From Pigmentibacter ruber (GTDB lineage: Bacteria; Bdellovibrionota_B; Oligoflexia; Silvanigrellales; Silvanigrellaceae), in assembly GCF_009792895.1 (NCBI RefSeq), contig NZ_WSSC01000001.1, positions 1,116,001 through 1,180,000 on the forward strand: 64,000 nucleotides of DNA. The letters are read 5' to 3'. Positions 56,334 through 64,000 of the stretch are shown here, piece after piece (position 1 is the first letter of the stretch; every line of letters starts with the position of its first letter). The notes under the pieces are model-generated. The model worked only from the letters and a program-made list of their open reading frames with translations, was not told the origin of the DNA and searched no databases. Made by a program: the position numbers and the translations under genes.

Positions 56334-57848
56334 ATGAGCATGCATAGAAACTTTGAAAAAAATGAATTAATAAAATGCTCTGTATTTTATACTAAAGAGA
56401 GTATTATTAAGCCTGAAGAAATAATATCTGGTATTATTGATCAATTAAAAGCTGATAATTCCCCAATAATAGAATTTATTTTAACTTTCCAACATACTTT
56501 CTTTGCCCCATGGAAGCAAGGGGATGAAGTCATTTGGATCTATTACATGGTGCAAAAAGACGAACAAAGAAATGATTATCAGATAACTGCCATTTATCCT
56601 ACTAATGTATTTTATACATTTATAAATAGTTTTGAAGAATATTCAAAAAAAGGGAAGCTATTACAAATCCAAAAAGTTACCATAACCGAATTAAATGAGT
56701 ATACGATTTATAATCGAGTAAAGGAAAATATCTTTTTAGAAAACAAGCAGAATCTTTTCCAACCTGATAATTTATATAAATTTATTCCAATCAACATCAT
56801 AAAACCTTGGGGACAAGAAATTTGGTTTACTGGTGTAGAAAAAAGAGGTGTTGCTAAAATTAAGTCAATTGATGGTGAACTTCCCATTCCAATTTCTTGG
56901 CTTTTTCAAGCTTGTCCATCTACACTACTTGGAAAGCAGGTTGCTGAAAGACAACTCATTCTAGTTAAAATTTTAGATCCTATTTCTGAGAAAGTTTATG
57001 GAGATTTATATTATGAACTTCATACAGAAAAAAATGAAGTATACGTTGTAACTCAAATTAATTCTCCATCAGGGAAAATTAAGTTTGGAGTAAACCCAGA
57101 TAAACTAAAAGCTTATAAAAGTGAGAGTGCATTTAAAAAAGAATTGCTAACAGCTATTAAAGAATATGAACTGATAAGAAAAAAAATAGATTCTTTTTAT
57201 GATAAATTTAGAACAGCAGAAAATATCCCTCTTAATGAACCAATTTTGCCAGATAAAATAAAGGAGTGGCGAAAAGAAATTCCTAAAGAAGATATCCTTG
57301 AAGAAGAAGAAAAAAGAAAAATAATGGATTCTTTTGCTGGGTATCTTGATTTAGAAGTTGCTGATGTCATACAAGTTCCAACTTTGGTACCTCATGCGCT
57401 TCAAAGTGGTGTTACTGTAGTTGAATTTCAAACTCCTACCTATGAACGTTACATTTTAAGCTTTGCTCAAAAAGTTTTAACACAAGACCATTGGGATACT
57501 GAAAAAGCTATTGATATAATGCAATTAGTTGTACCTAAAAAAACAAATTTACAAATAATAAAAAATGAGAAAAATTTTAAAGAAGAAGTTGTTTGTAAAT
57601 TTAATGAATTTCAGTCCAGCAGAATAACATTAGAAGCTAATAAAACTATAAAATTGCCAACAATTGGGACATATAGAATATTATTTCACTTATCTGGAAA
57701 TTTAATTATTAATATAAATCAAAGAAATGGGAAAGAAATTCAGCATAAGATCGTTCCAGGGGAGTGTATTTTTATACCCGCTAATCTAGATTTTAATTTT
57801 ACATCAGTGGATGAAAAAGCAATTTTGTTACTCTGTATTCCTTCCTAA
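56334..57848 (+). CDS. Divergent type I phosphomannose-isomerase-like cupin protein
   Basis: A 504-residue protein. Residues about 155-170 read IKPWGQEIWFTGVEKRG, close to the KPWGGxE start of ManA; DLYYELHTEKNEVYVVTQI near 222 resembles the zinc-site strand ELHxEKxE; VPHALQSGVTVVEFQTPTYERY near 345 matches PHALGxGxxVxEIQ. The C-terminal cupin (PGECIFIPANLDFNF) is readable. The N-terminal 150 residues have no counterpart I know. It may isomerise mannose-6-phosphate or another sugar phosphate, or be a non-catalytic relative. GAGGG upstream supports the start. Confidence 0.65.
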   Translation: MSMHRNFEKNELIKCSVFYTKESIIKPEEIISGIIDQLKADNSPIIEFILTFQHTFFAPWKQGDEVIWIYYMVQKDEQRNDYQITAIYPTNVFYTFINSFEEYSKKGKLLQIQKVTITELNEYTIYNRVKENIFLENKQNLFQPDNLYKFIPINIIKPWGQEIWFTGVEKRGVAKIKSIDGELPIPISWLFQACPSTLLGKQVAERQLILVKILDPISEKVYGDLYYELHTEKNEVYVVTQINSPSGKIKFGVNPDKLKAYKSESAFKKELLTAIKEYELIRKKIDSFYDKFRTAENIPLNEPILPDKIKEWRKEIPKEDILEEEEKRKIMDSFAGYLDLEVADVIQVPTLVPHALQSGVTVVEFQTPTYERYILSFAQKVLTQDHWDTEKAIDIMQLVVPKKTNLQIIKNEKNFKEEVVCKFNEFQSSRITLEANKTIKLPTIGTYRILFHLSGNLIININQRNGKEIQHKIVPGECIFIPANLDFNFTSVDEKAILLLCIPS

Positions 57849-57965
57849 AAATTTCTAACAGAAAATTTAAGTTCATAACACATTATCCGATATCTAAGCG
57901 ATTATCGGAATAAAGTAAATTGTATGTTTAACAATAATACGGATTCATACAATTTTGGAGATAGT

Positions 57966-60047
57966 ATGAAGTTAGCTCCTAAAATCATTATTTTGTTATT
58001 AGTTGTCACATTTGGAGTTATGTCTCTTTATAGTTTTTTCCAGATTAAAAAGGCTGAAAAATCTTTTAATGCTGATGCTGAATCTAATCACGTTTTATTA
58101 TTATCAAATTCACTTGGATTTTTATCAAAATCACTTTGGGAACTTGATAAGGATATTGCTGCAAGAGGTATGAAACCTTTATTTGAAGCGGAAACTGTAA
58201 TAAATATTCAAATATTTGATTCGGAAGGACACTTTTTTTCAGGATATCAATACAAAATTGGAGCAGATAATAAAAAAGAGCTTATTGAATCTGAAGAAAA
58301 AGGAAATGAAAAAGATATTAATAATAATGAGTTAAAAAAAATAAAACGCAATTACGATTCCGTTCCTTCTAAAATGGTCTCTCAAATGCAAAATTTACCC
58401 GATGGTTCTCACCGATTAATTGGTTCATTATGGTGGAAAGAGACCGATTTATCCGATCCAAAATTTTTAGGTTATGTCGTTTTAAATTTCTCAACTGAAT
58501 ATATCCAAAAAAGACTTCTTGAGCAGAAAATAAGCTTTATATTATTTACATTTGCATTAAGTTGCACAATTCTATTATTAACTTATGCTTTTTTAAAGAA
58601 ACAAATAATAAATCCTATTCAATTATTAATGGAAGCAAGCCTTGATATAGCAAATGGTAAATTTACAAAAATAAAAGATAAATTTAGATATAATATTGGA
58701 AATGAAGAAGATGAAATTGATAAATTAACTACAAACTTCAATTTCATGGTAGATAAAATAGAGCATAGTTTACTCATGATAAAAGGCTTATCAGAAGCAG
58801 CACAAGCTATAGTTAAATGTATGAATATAGAAGAATCTGTAAAAATTTATGAAAAATATTTGAAAGAACTTATTAAATTAAATAAACTTGAAGTTTGGTT
58901 AAATATTGAAAATGAAGCTTTAAATAATCCAAAAGGTATTATTAGAATTTCAGATAAATTACAAAAAGAGAATCTATCTCCTTTATTAGATAAAATTCTT
59001 TCAAGTAAAGAATTAGTTTTTGAAAGTTCACAATTATTTATCTCTGGTGATTATATAAATAATTCAATCCTACTTTTTCCTTTATTAAACTCAAAAAATA
59101 TTTTAGTGGGTGTCGTAGAAGTTTTCTTTCCTAAAAATATTAACGTATTATCTCAAGAAAGCTTGGGGATTTTAAATACATTAAGTACCTCATTAATCAC
59201 AGCGGTGGAAAATGAATGGCATGTTATTAGAGAGAAAAATAGAGCAAATTTAGAGAGAGATATTGAACTAGCAAGTGCAGTGCAGGATTCAATTATTTCA
59301 AAAAATTTCCCTAACTCAAAAAAATTTGATTGTTCTATTTTCTTTAAAACTGCAAGTCAATGCGGTGGTGACTGGTTTGGAATTTATGAAGTTGATGAGA
59401 ATAGAATTTTAGTTTTATTTGGAGACGTTACAGGGCATGGAACTCCTGCAGCTTTGATTACAGCTGTAACAAGAGGCTCTGCTGATATGCTTTTTCAATT
59501 TGTAAAAATGGGTAATAATAAAATTAATAATGATTTTCCTTCGCAAGTTTTAAAATTTATTAATGAATGCATTGTTGATACTGGAAGACAAACATATTTG
59601 ATGACAATGGTAGCTGCTTTGATAGATTTTAATGAAAATAAAATTTTTGCATCGTCAGCTGGTCATACTCCTCCAGCTATTGTAGACACAAATACGGATA
59701 AAACAGAAGTAAAATATATTTATCCTGCAATGGGTTCTCGACTTGGATTTACTAAAGGTAGTGATTATGAAACAAAAGAATTTGATTTTCTACCAGGGCA
59801 AAAAATAGTTTTTTACACTGATGGAATAGTTGAAGGAGAATCACCCCAGGCGAAAGAGTATGGACTTAAAAATTTTAAAAGATCTATGGAATCGCATGGA
59901 CAATTAGATCCCTCTGAATTTATAAAGAATGTTACCAATGACGCTTATAAATATTTTGATGGCATACCTCAAAAAGATGATATAGCATTGTTAGCGATTC
60001 GGTTTTTAAAATCTACAGATACAAAAATAATTGCTGATGTTGCTTAA
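57966..60047 (+). CDS. Membrane sensor with HAMP, GAF-like and SpoIIE/PP2C phosphatase domains
   Basis: About 693 residues from the ATG at 57966 (GGAG five bases upstream; the upstream ATG at 57924 lacks a ribosome site). Transmembrane segments near residues 6-24 and 190-212 flank a periplasmic sensor. HAMP-like LKKQIINPIQLLMEASLDIANGKF is near 212; a GAF-like region lies at about 280-440. The phosphatase has GGDWFGI, FGDVTGHGTPAALIT and YTDGIVEG, with the metal Asp residues present, and ends DDIALLAIRF. It should dephosphorylate an anti-anti-sigma factor or similar (RsbU-type). The partner is not in this window. Confidence 0.87.
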   Translation: MKLAPKIIILLLVVTFGVMSLYSFFQIKKAEKSFNADAESNHVLLLSNSLGFLSKSLWELDKDIAARGMKPLFEAETVINIQIFDSEGHFFSGYQYKIGADNKKELIESEEKGNEKDINNNELKKIKRNYDSVPSKMVSQMQNLPDGSHRLIGSLWWKETDLSDPKFLGYVVLNFSTEYIQKRLLEQKISFILFTFALSCTILLLTYAFLKKQIINPIQLLMEASLDIANGKFTKIKDKFRYNIGNEEDEIDKLTTNFNFMVDKIEHSLLMIKGLSEAAQAIVKCMNIEESVKIYEKYLKELIKLNKLEVWLNIENEALNNPKGIIRISDKLQKENLSPLLDKILSSKELVFESSQLFISGDYINNSILLFPLLNSKNILVGVVEVFFPKNINVLSQESLGILNTLSTSLITAVENEWHVIREKNRANLERDIELASAVQDSIISKNFPNSKKFDCSIFFKTASQCGGDWFGIYEVDENRILVLFGDVTGHGTPAALITAVTRGSADMLFQFVKMGNNKINNDFPSQVLKFINECIVDTGRQTYLMTMVAALIDFNENKIFASSAGHTPPAIVDTNTDKTEVKYIYPAMGSRLGFTKGSDYETKEFDFLPGQKIVFYTDGIVEGESPQAKEYGLKNFKRSMESHGQLDPSEFIKNVTNDAYKYFDGIPQKDDIALLAIRFLKSTDTKIIADVA

Positions 60048-60124
60048 TAAATATTTAATTTTTTAAAAATAACCTATTATTTTTGATTAAATTATTAATA
60101 TTTTTAAATTAGTAAAATTAAGAA

Positions 60125-60141
60125 TGTCATTTTTTAAGACA
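60125..60141. repeat. TGTCW-N7-AGACA motif, copy 1
   Basis: TGTCA, seven bases, AGACA, followed by AAAA. One base off a perfect palindrome. Related to the copies at 60260 and 63204. A protein-binding site is possible. Confidence 0.35.
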
Positions 60142-60259
60142 AAAATAGGAAAGCAAAAAGTTTTAAATTTTACGATAAATGAAAGTCTAATAACAATTTG
60201 TCATTTGTCTGTTAGTTATCTTTTGATATAAAAATATTATTTTTTGTAATTTATAAAAT

Positions 60260-60276
60260 TGTCTTAATAATAGACA
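60260..60276. repeat. TGTCW-N7-AGACA motif, copy 2
   Basis: TGTCT-TAATAAT-AGACA, followed by AAAA; with flanking T and A the arms extend to TTGTCT/AGACAA. About 365 bases upstream of lysA. Confidence 0.4.
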
Positions 60277-60331
60277 AAAATTTGTAAGATTGTCGCTTAA
60301 AAGTTAGCAAGTAATAATATTTGTAATTAAA

Positions 60332-60428
60332 TGAGCTTCTTTTTCTCCTTTTATCCCACCGTTACATTTCTATTAAATAATTATTACCTTTTTTTTCTTT
60401 TAAATCCCACCTTAAAAAAAGAAGCTTA
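60332..60428. other. Inverted-repeat-bounded element, possible structured RNA
   Basis: AGCTTCTTTTT (60334-60344) and AAAAAGAAGCT (60416-60426) are perfect 11-bp arms (13 with a wobble) around 71 bases. The interior has two direct copies of ATCCCACC (60353 and 60404). The transcript strand is unknown. It might be a small RNA, an attenuator or a protein-binding site. Confidence 0.35.
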
Positions 60429-60624
60429 AATTTGTTAATAGAAACTTCATTTTATAAAGTCTTTTTTTTGTTTCCAAACTATTGCAAAAAAATTGCTAGA
60501 ATTTAAATATTACAGAATTGTAACATTAGGCTGGACTAATATTCATCTGAGCTGATACAAATAATCAGGAAGAAGCCCAATAGTTTTGTGCTTTGAATCT
60601 ATTAAGTTTATGTAAGGTATTAAA

Positions 60625-61977
60625 ATGCGACCATTTATCTCTTTAAAATCTATAGAAGAAAGAATAAACGGAGAAGGGCTTGAGATTGATGCCGTTCCTT
60701 TAGCGCAGATTCTAGCTTTAGATAAAACCCCAGTATATGTGACAAGCCTCAATGCTGTTTCTCAGAGACTTAATAAATATAAGGAAGCTTTAAGCTGTCA
60801 CTTTATGCATAATGAAATTTTCTATGCCATGAAAGCTAATTTTGCTACTCCAATCCTTAAGACGATAGTTAAAGAAGATTTTGGAATTGATATTGTTTCA
60901 ATAGGTGAATGGCGTAAAGCTATAGCTTCTGGAATTCATCCTAAAAAAATATGTTTTGCTGGGGTAGGAAAAAAAGAAACGGAATGGAAAGAAGCTCTTT
61001 TGGGAGGACTTGGTAATTTAAGCGTTGAGCATTTGACTGAATTATCAGACATACTAGATTTTCTATATAAGGAAAAAAATTTAAATTCTTTTGAAAAAAA
61101 AGTATTGGTTTCATTGCGTCTAAATCCTGCTGTTGAAGTAGAAACGCATCCTCACTTAAAAACTGGGGCTTTAAATTCAAAATTTGGTATTTTATATGAG
61201 CATTTTCAAACTTGGTTAAAAGCAAAAAAATTACAATTTACAAGTGAAGATTTATTTCTAAAATGGATCAATCCATTAAAAGGAATTCATGTTCACATTG
61301 GTTCACAATTAACAGAAAATTCAATTTTTCCTTTAGTTGTAAAGAAAGTATTAGATTGTGCACATTTTATGTATGAAAATAAAATATTTGTGCAGCATAT
61401 TGATTTTGGAGGGGGACTAGGTGTTGGACAAAATGGCGTACCTGAAAATGGGGAGGATATTTTCAAGCATGTTCATTTTGTTTGTAATGCTTTTAAAGAA
61501 GAGAGTAAAAAATATCCTAAACTTTTGTCTGTTTGGAATGAAGATTACTCAAATTTATCTGTTTGTATGGAACCCGGTAGAAGCGTAGTAGCGAGTTCTA
61601 CAATTTTTTTGACAAAAGTTCTTTATGAAAAAAGAAATTCCGTTGAAAATATATTTTGTTATGTAGATGGGGCAATGAACGACTTCCCAAGACCCAGTTT
61701 ATATGGAGCTATCCATCACGCAGAGTTAGTGAATTACAATATTAAAAAATTGCAGCAAGAAGATTTTAACCATTTTTCTTGGAATGTTGTAGGACCTGTC
61801 TGTGAAAGTGGAGATTTTTTGGCAAAAAATGCAATTTTACCACAGATACATAAAGGTGATATTATAGCATTTTTTGAGGCTGGGGCTTATTGTCGATCAA
61901 TGGCAAGTCAATATAATTTACGTGAATTACCTTCAGAAATATTTGTCAGAGATGGACTTATAACAGATATAATTTAG
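60625..61977 (+). CDS. lysA: Diaminopimelate decarboxylase
   Basis: Converts meso-diaminopimelate to lysine. It has 450 residues of the alanine-racemase-like fold. The PLP Lys is in IFYAMKANFATPIL (about residue 72); HVHIGSQL near 228, IDFGGGLGVG near 266, EPGRSVVASS near 316, the catalytic Cys/Glu in GPVCESGDFLAKN (about 393) and GAYCRSMASQYNLR near 420. AAGG seven bases before the ATG supports the start. It follows a 577-base gap, so it has its own promoter. The start of the recombinase gene lies 26-41 bases after the stop. Confidence 0.94.
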   Translation: MRPFISLKSIEERINGEGLEIDAVPLAQILALDKTPVYVTSLNAVSQRLNKYKEALSCHFMHNEIFYAMKANFATPILKTIVKEDFGIDIVSIGEWRKAIASGIHPKKICFAGVGKKETEWKEALLGGLGNLSVEHLTELSDILDFLYKEKNLNSFEKKVLVSLRLNPAVEVETHPHLKTGALNSKFGILYEHFQTWLKAKKLQFTSEDLFLKWINPLKGIHVHIGSQLTENSIFPLVVKKVLDCAHFMYENKIFVQHIDFGGGLGVGQNGVPENGEDIFKHVHFVCNAFKEESKKYPKLLSVWNEDYSNLSVCMEPGRSVVASSTIFLTKVLYEKRNSVENIFCYVDGAMNDFPRPSLYGAIHHAELVNYNIKKLQQEDFNHFSWNVVGPVCESGDFLAKNAILPQIHKGDIIAFFEAGAYCRSMASQYNLRELPSEIFVRDGLITDII

Positions 61978-62018
61978 GGATTTATATTAAATAAAATTTA
62001 AATATGGAAGTTGCAAGG

Positions 62019-63017
62019 ATGCATAGTACTAGTCAAGCTAGATTTATACAAAATAAAACAAATCTTCTCATCAGAGAAGAGTATATTGGAAAAGAAATAA
62101 TTGATCTTTTAAATTGGTTTATTATGTCATTTAAGAGTGAAAATACACAGCAATCTTATTCAAGAGATTTAGAAGAGTTTTTCTTGTTTGCTTTTAAAAC
62201 TTTAAAAATTAAAATAACTTCATTAAAACAAATTACAGAAAGACTTGTTCTTCTTTGGAAAGAAAGTTTATCAGAATTCTCTATAGCTTCTATTGCTCGT
62301 AAGTTATCCTCTCTTTCTTCGTTACTAACATATGCAAGAAAAAAAGGTTTAATAGAATATAATATTTTAGAATTAATAAAAAAGCCTAAGCTAGATAAAA
62401 AAGGGAAAACAAATATTCTTAAACAAGAAGAGGTTTTAAAGCTCTTAGAATATTGTAAAAAGCAATATCAAATTTCTAAATGTAAGAAAAGTAGGACTTA
62501 TTGTGTGTGGAGACTTCGCTATACTGTAATGTATACTTTGTTCACTGTAGGAATGCGAGTTGAGGAGTTATGTGAATTGAAGATAAAAAATTTAGAAAAA
62601 ATAGGCCAAAATTGGCGGCTTCATTTAACTACAAAGGGAGACCTGCCTCATTCGCCTTTTATCCATCAAAATACGGCACAAGTTTTGTTAGAATACAAAA
62701 ATGAGTTTCGTAGTGATACTAACCCGGATGATTATTTATTTACACGCTCACAAATGTCTAAAAATTCAACAAAGTTAAACAGAGCATCAATTTTTGACAT
62801 GGTAAAAGTTGCAGTGAAAGAATCGGGTATTTTTAGGGATGTTAGTCCACATAGTTTTAGAACAACTTTAGCTACATTATTACATTCTGAAGGGGTTCCA
62901 ATCATCCAAATACAAAGCCTTTTGAATCATAAATTAACAGCAACAACGTCTATTTATATTAAGAAATCCAATGAGTTATCAGCTGCTGCAACAAGGAAAA
63001 TTAGTTTTTTTGATTAA
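62019..63017 (+). CDS. Xer-type tyrosine recombinase
   Basis: About 332 residues from the ATG at 62019; the upstream in-frame ATG at 62004 has no ribosome site. SAM-like N-terminal domain in about residues 25-130 (FKSENTQQSYSRDLEEF). Catalytic residues: Arg in GMRVEELCELKI, Lys in LTTKGDLPHSPF, His and Arg in SPHSFRTTLA, His in LLNHKLTATTS and Tyr in IYIK. The spacing fits XerC/XerD (about 300 residues) rather than phage integrases. No attachment site, cargo gene or tRNA next to it was seen, so it may be a chromosome-dimer XerC-like protein. Confidence 0.88.
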   Translation: MHSTSQARFIQNKTNLLIREEYIGKEIIDLLNWFIMSFKSENTQQSYSRDLEEFFLFAFKTLKIKITSLKQITERLVLLWKESLSEFSIASIARKLSSLSSLLTYARKKGLIEYNILELIKKPKLDKKGKTNILKQEEVLKLLEYCKKQYQISKCKKSRTYCVWRLRYTVMYTLFTVGMRVEELCELKIKNLEKIGQNWRLHLTTKGDLPHSPFIHQNTAQVLLEYKNEFRSDTNPDDYLFTRSQMSKNSTKLNRASIFDMVKVAVKESGIFRDVSPHSFRTTLATLLHSEGVPIIQIQSLLNHKLTATTSIYIKKSNELSAAATRKISFFD

Positions 63018-63203
63018 GTTAACAAAAAATAAAAAATAAACTAACTTTCTTAAAATTTATCTCCTACGAACGTTAAAAAATCTATAAAATATTGCTAAAT
63101 ATATAAAAAATTAAATATATTATATAAATTTTATGTAAATAAAAAAACAATAAATAATAATGATAAATTGTCATAAATGAATATTCTTATTAAATTTATT
63201 TTA

Positions 63204-63220
63204 TGTCTATTTTGAAGACA
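63204..63220. repeat. TGTCW-N7-AGACA motif, copy 3
   Basis: TGTCT-ATTTTGA-AGACA, followed by a run of A, 73 bases before the LRR gene start at 63293. The surrounding 63018-63203 gap is AT-rich, with no other support for a feature. Confidence 0.4.
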
Positions 63221-63292
63221 AAAAAAATCAAGTTTGAATGAAAAAAGTGTTTAAAATACATTGAGAAGGAATTGTGTCTATGAGGTTTCTTA

Positions 63293-64000
63293 ATGGGAAG
63301 AATCAATTGCTTAAAAAGGAATAAAAGTATAACTTTATTAAGTATTGCAATTACTTTTTTCTTAATATTCTTTCCTTTTAAGTTGTTTGCTATTGATAAA
63401 GAATTTTATTTATTTTTCTCAATTAATCATCTATTGATTGAAAAAGAAAATAAACTTGAAATAATTCCTAGTAGAATAAAGCTTGATAGCAGTTATGATT
63501 CTATGCTTTTTACTGGGCAAGATAAAGTTTGTAATGAAATTTTATCACTCTCAAATGATTATATAAGTATTAAAGATCCTGGGATGAAATTAACTACTTA
63601 TACAGAATGTAACGTTTCTTTATTTAATAAAAAAAACAACGTAAAAACAGATATATTAATTAAATTTAACAGGACATTTACTTCTTGGTGTTTATTAAAA
63701 GATCGTGTAAATGAAGATATAAAACATACTATTGATGCTGTTTTAAATACTGTACAGCTTAAAGAGTGTAATGATTTAGCTTTAAAACAAACGCTTTTTA
63801 ATGCTAAAATGCTGAATTTAACTGGAAAAAAAATTGTTGATTTATCTCCTATAAGTGGTTTAATTAATCTTAGAGCCTTGTGGCTTGATGATAATAATAT
63901 TTCGAAAATTAATCCAATATCATCATTAAGTAATTTAATCGTTCTTAGTTTATCGAATAATTCAATAGAAAATATCAATAATATTAGTAGTTTAAAAGAA
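63293..64000 (+). CDS. Secreted leucine-rich repeat protein (partial, runs off the end)
   Basis: The frame is open for 236 codons from the ATG at 63293 (GAGG eight bases upstream) to the window edge. A basic N-terminus and hydrophobic residues about 14-32 (SIAITFFLIFFPFKLFA) give a signal peptide. The head region to about residue 160 has cysteines including SWC and KEC. LRRs begin with LNLTGKKIVDLSPISGLINLRALWL and continue NLIVLSLSNNSIENINNI, of the internalin-like 22-residue type. The plan matches the gene at 20393-21733, including ISG after the first strand. A shared TGTCW-N7-AGACA motif lies 73 bases upstream. Confidence 0.8.
   Translation, partial: MGRINCLKRNKSITLLSIAITFFLIFFPFKLFAIDKEFYLFFSINHLLIEKENKLEIIPSRIKLDSSYDSMLFTGQDKVCNEILSLSNDYISIKDPGMKLTTYTECNVSLFNKKNNVKTDILIKFNRTFTSWCLLKDRVNEDIKHTIDAVLNTVQLKECNDLALKQTLFNAKMLNLTGKKIVDLSPISGLINLRALWLDDNNISKINPISSLSNLIVLSLSNNSIENINNISSLKE

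Larger units (their letters stand above)
60048..60624. other. Long AT-rich intergenic region upstream of lysA
   Basis: A 577-base gap without a convincing ORF. It holds a weak AT hairpin just after the upstream gene (60065-60084), two TGTCW-N7-AGACA motifs (60125, 60260), an inverted-repeat-bounded element (60332-60428) with two ATCCCACC copies, and a TTACA-GAAT-TGTAA palindrome (60510-60523). The lysA ribosome site is AAGG at 60614-60617. No tRNA was seen. Confidence 0.5.

Noticed and set aside
60510-60523. TTACAGAATTGTAA as a LexA box
   Set aside because: Its arms are spaced six bases rather than the three reported for Bdellovibrio-type TTAC/GTAA boxes, and it precedes lysA, not a repair gene.
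60524-60624. Lysine riboswitch before lysA
   Set aside because: The leader is too short and lacks the conserved helices and core bases that I know for this riboswitch.
62019-63017. Integrative element with the Xer-type recombinase
   Set aside because: No tRNA, direct repeats or cargo genes flank it, and the catalytic spacing fits chromosomal Xer proteins.
1-64000. tRNA, rRNA, CRISPR and IS elements
   Set aside because: I scanned the gaps by eye and saw no cloverleaf, repeat-spacer pattern, transposase or terminal repeats. A tRNAscan/Infernal run would be needed to be certain.

Overview
The window is one continuous stretch of AT-rich chromosome (roughly one third G+C by eye) from a Gram-negative bacterium. 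Outer-membrane beta-barrel proteins, lipoproteins, an RND efflux pair and periplasmic binding proteins show the double membrane. Several traits fit a low-GC predator- or symbiont-like deltaproteobacterial relative such as Bdellovibrionota/Oligoflexia (perhaps Silvanigrellales): two Lon proteases, a MutL with an endonuclease motif, a LexA-type repressor with a long linker, and secreted LRR proteins. This placement is inference; no marker search was possible. Most of the window is housekeeping. No phage, IS element, CRISPR array, rRNA or tRNA was seen.

Layout. 1-4361 (minus): aromatic/tryptophan operon with class II DAHP synthase, a TrpE-TrpG fusion and a TrpD protein running into TrpC at the window edge. 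4437-5119: a divergent control region with a four-copy GTAATA array facing the operon and a perfect Fur box facing a small secreted protein. 5131-9247 (minus): a TrpXYZ-like ABC importer with one ATPase, one permease and two paralogous binding proteins. Each binding-protein gene has its own promoter and a previously uncalled short leader ORF ending in Phe/Tyr-rich or Tyr-rich codons. 9276-15509 (minus): LexA-like repressor, miaA, mutL, a periplasmic binding protein, a YqhA-like membrane protein and hemB. 15650-20378 (plus): clpP-clpX-lon. 20393-26074: secreted LRR protein, secreted helical protein, two tandem small porins and an adenylate cyclase. 26214-34403: hemH-uvrB-truA-cheB, a beta-barrel protein, asnS and a lipoprotein whose start lies inside a hairpin. 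34423-46026 (minus): RND efflux pair, sucA, an ABC system without a binding protein and an aspartoacylase-like hydrolase. 46136-60047: plsC, rpmB, a second lon, a cysteine desulfurase, an aminotransferase, lipoprotein/SCP2/SDR genes, mutM, a ManA-like protein and a SpoIIE-type phosphatase. 60048-64000: a gene-poor region with repeated TGTCW-N7-AGACA motifs, lysA, a Xer-type recombinase and the start of a second secreted LRR protein.

The most interesting signal is at 7676-9247. Two tandem promoter/leader-peptide/binding-protein modules suggest that aromatic amino acid uptake is controlled by ribosome stalling at Phe/Tyr codons, next to the pathway that makes aromatic amino acids. For the first module an anti-Shine-Dalgarno pairing directly after the leader stop offers a possible translational-attenuation mechanism.
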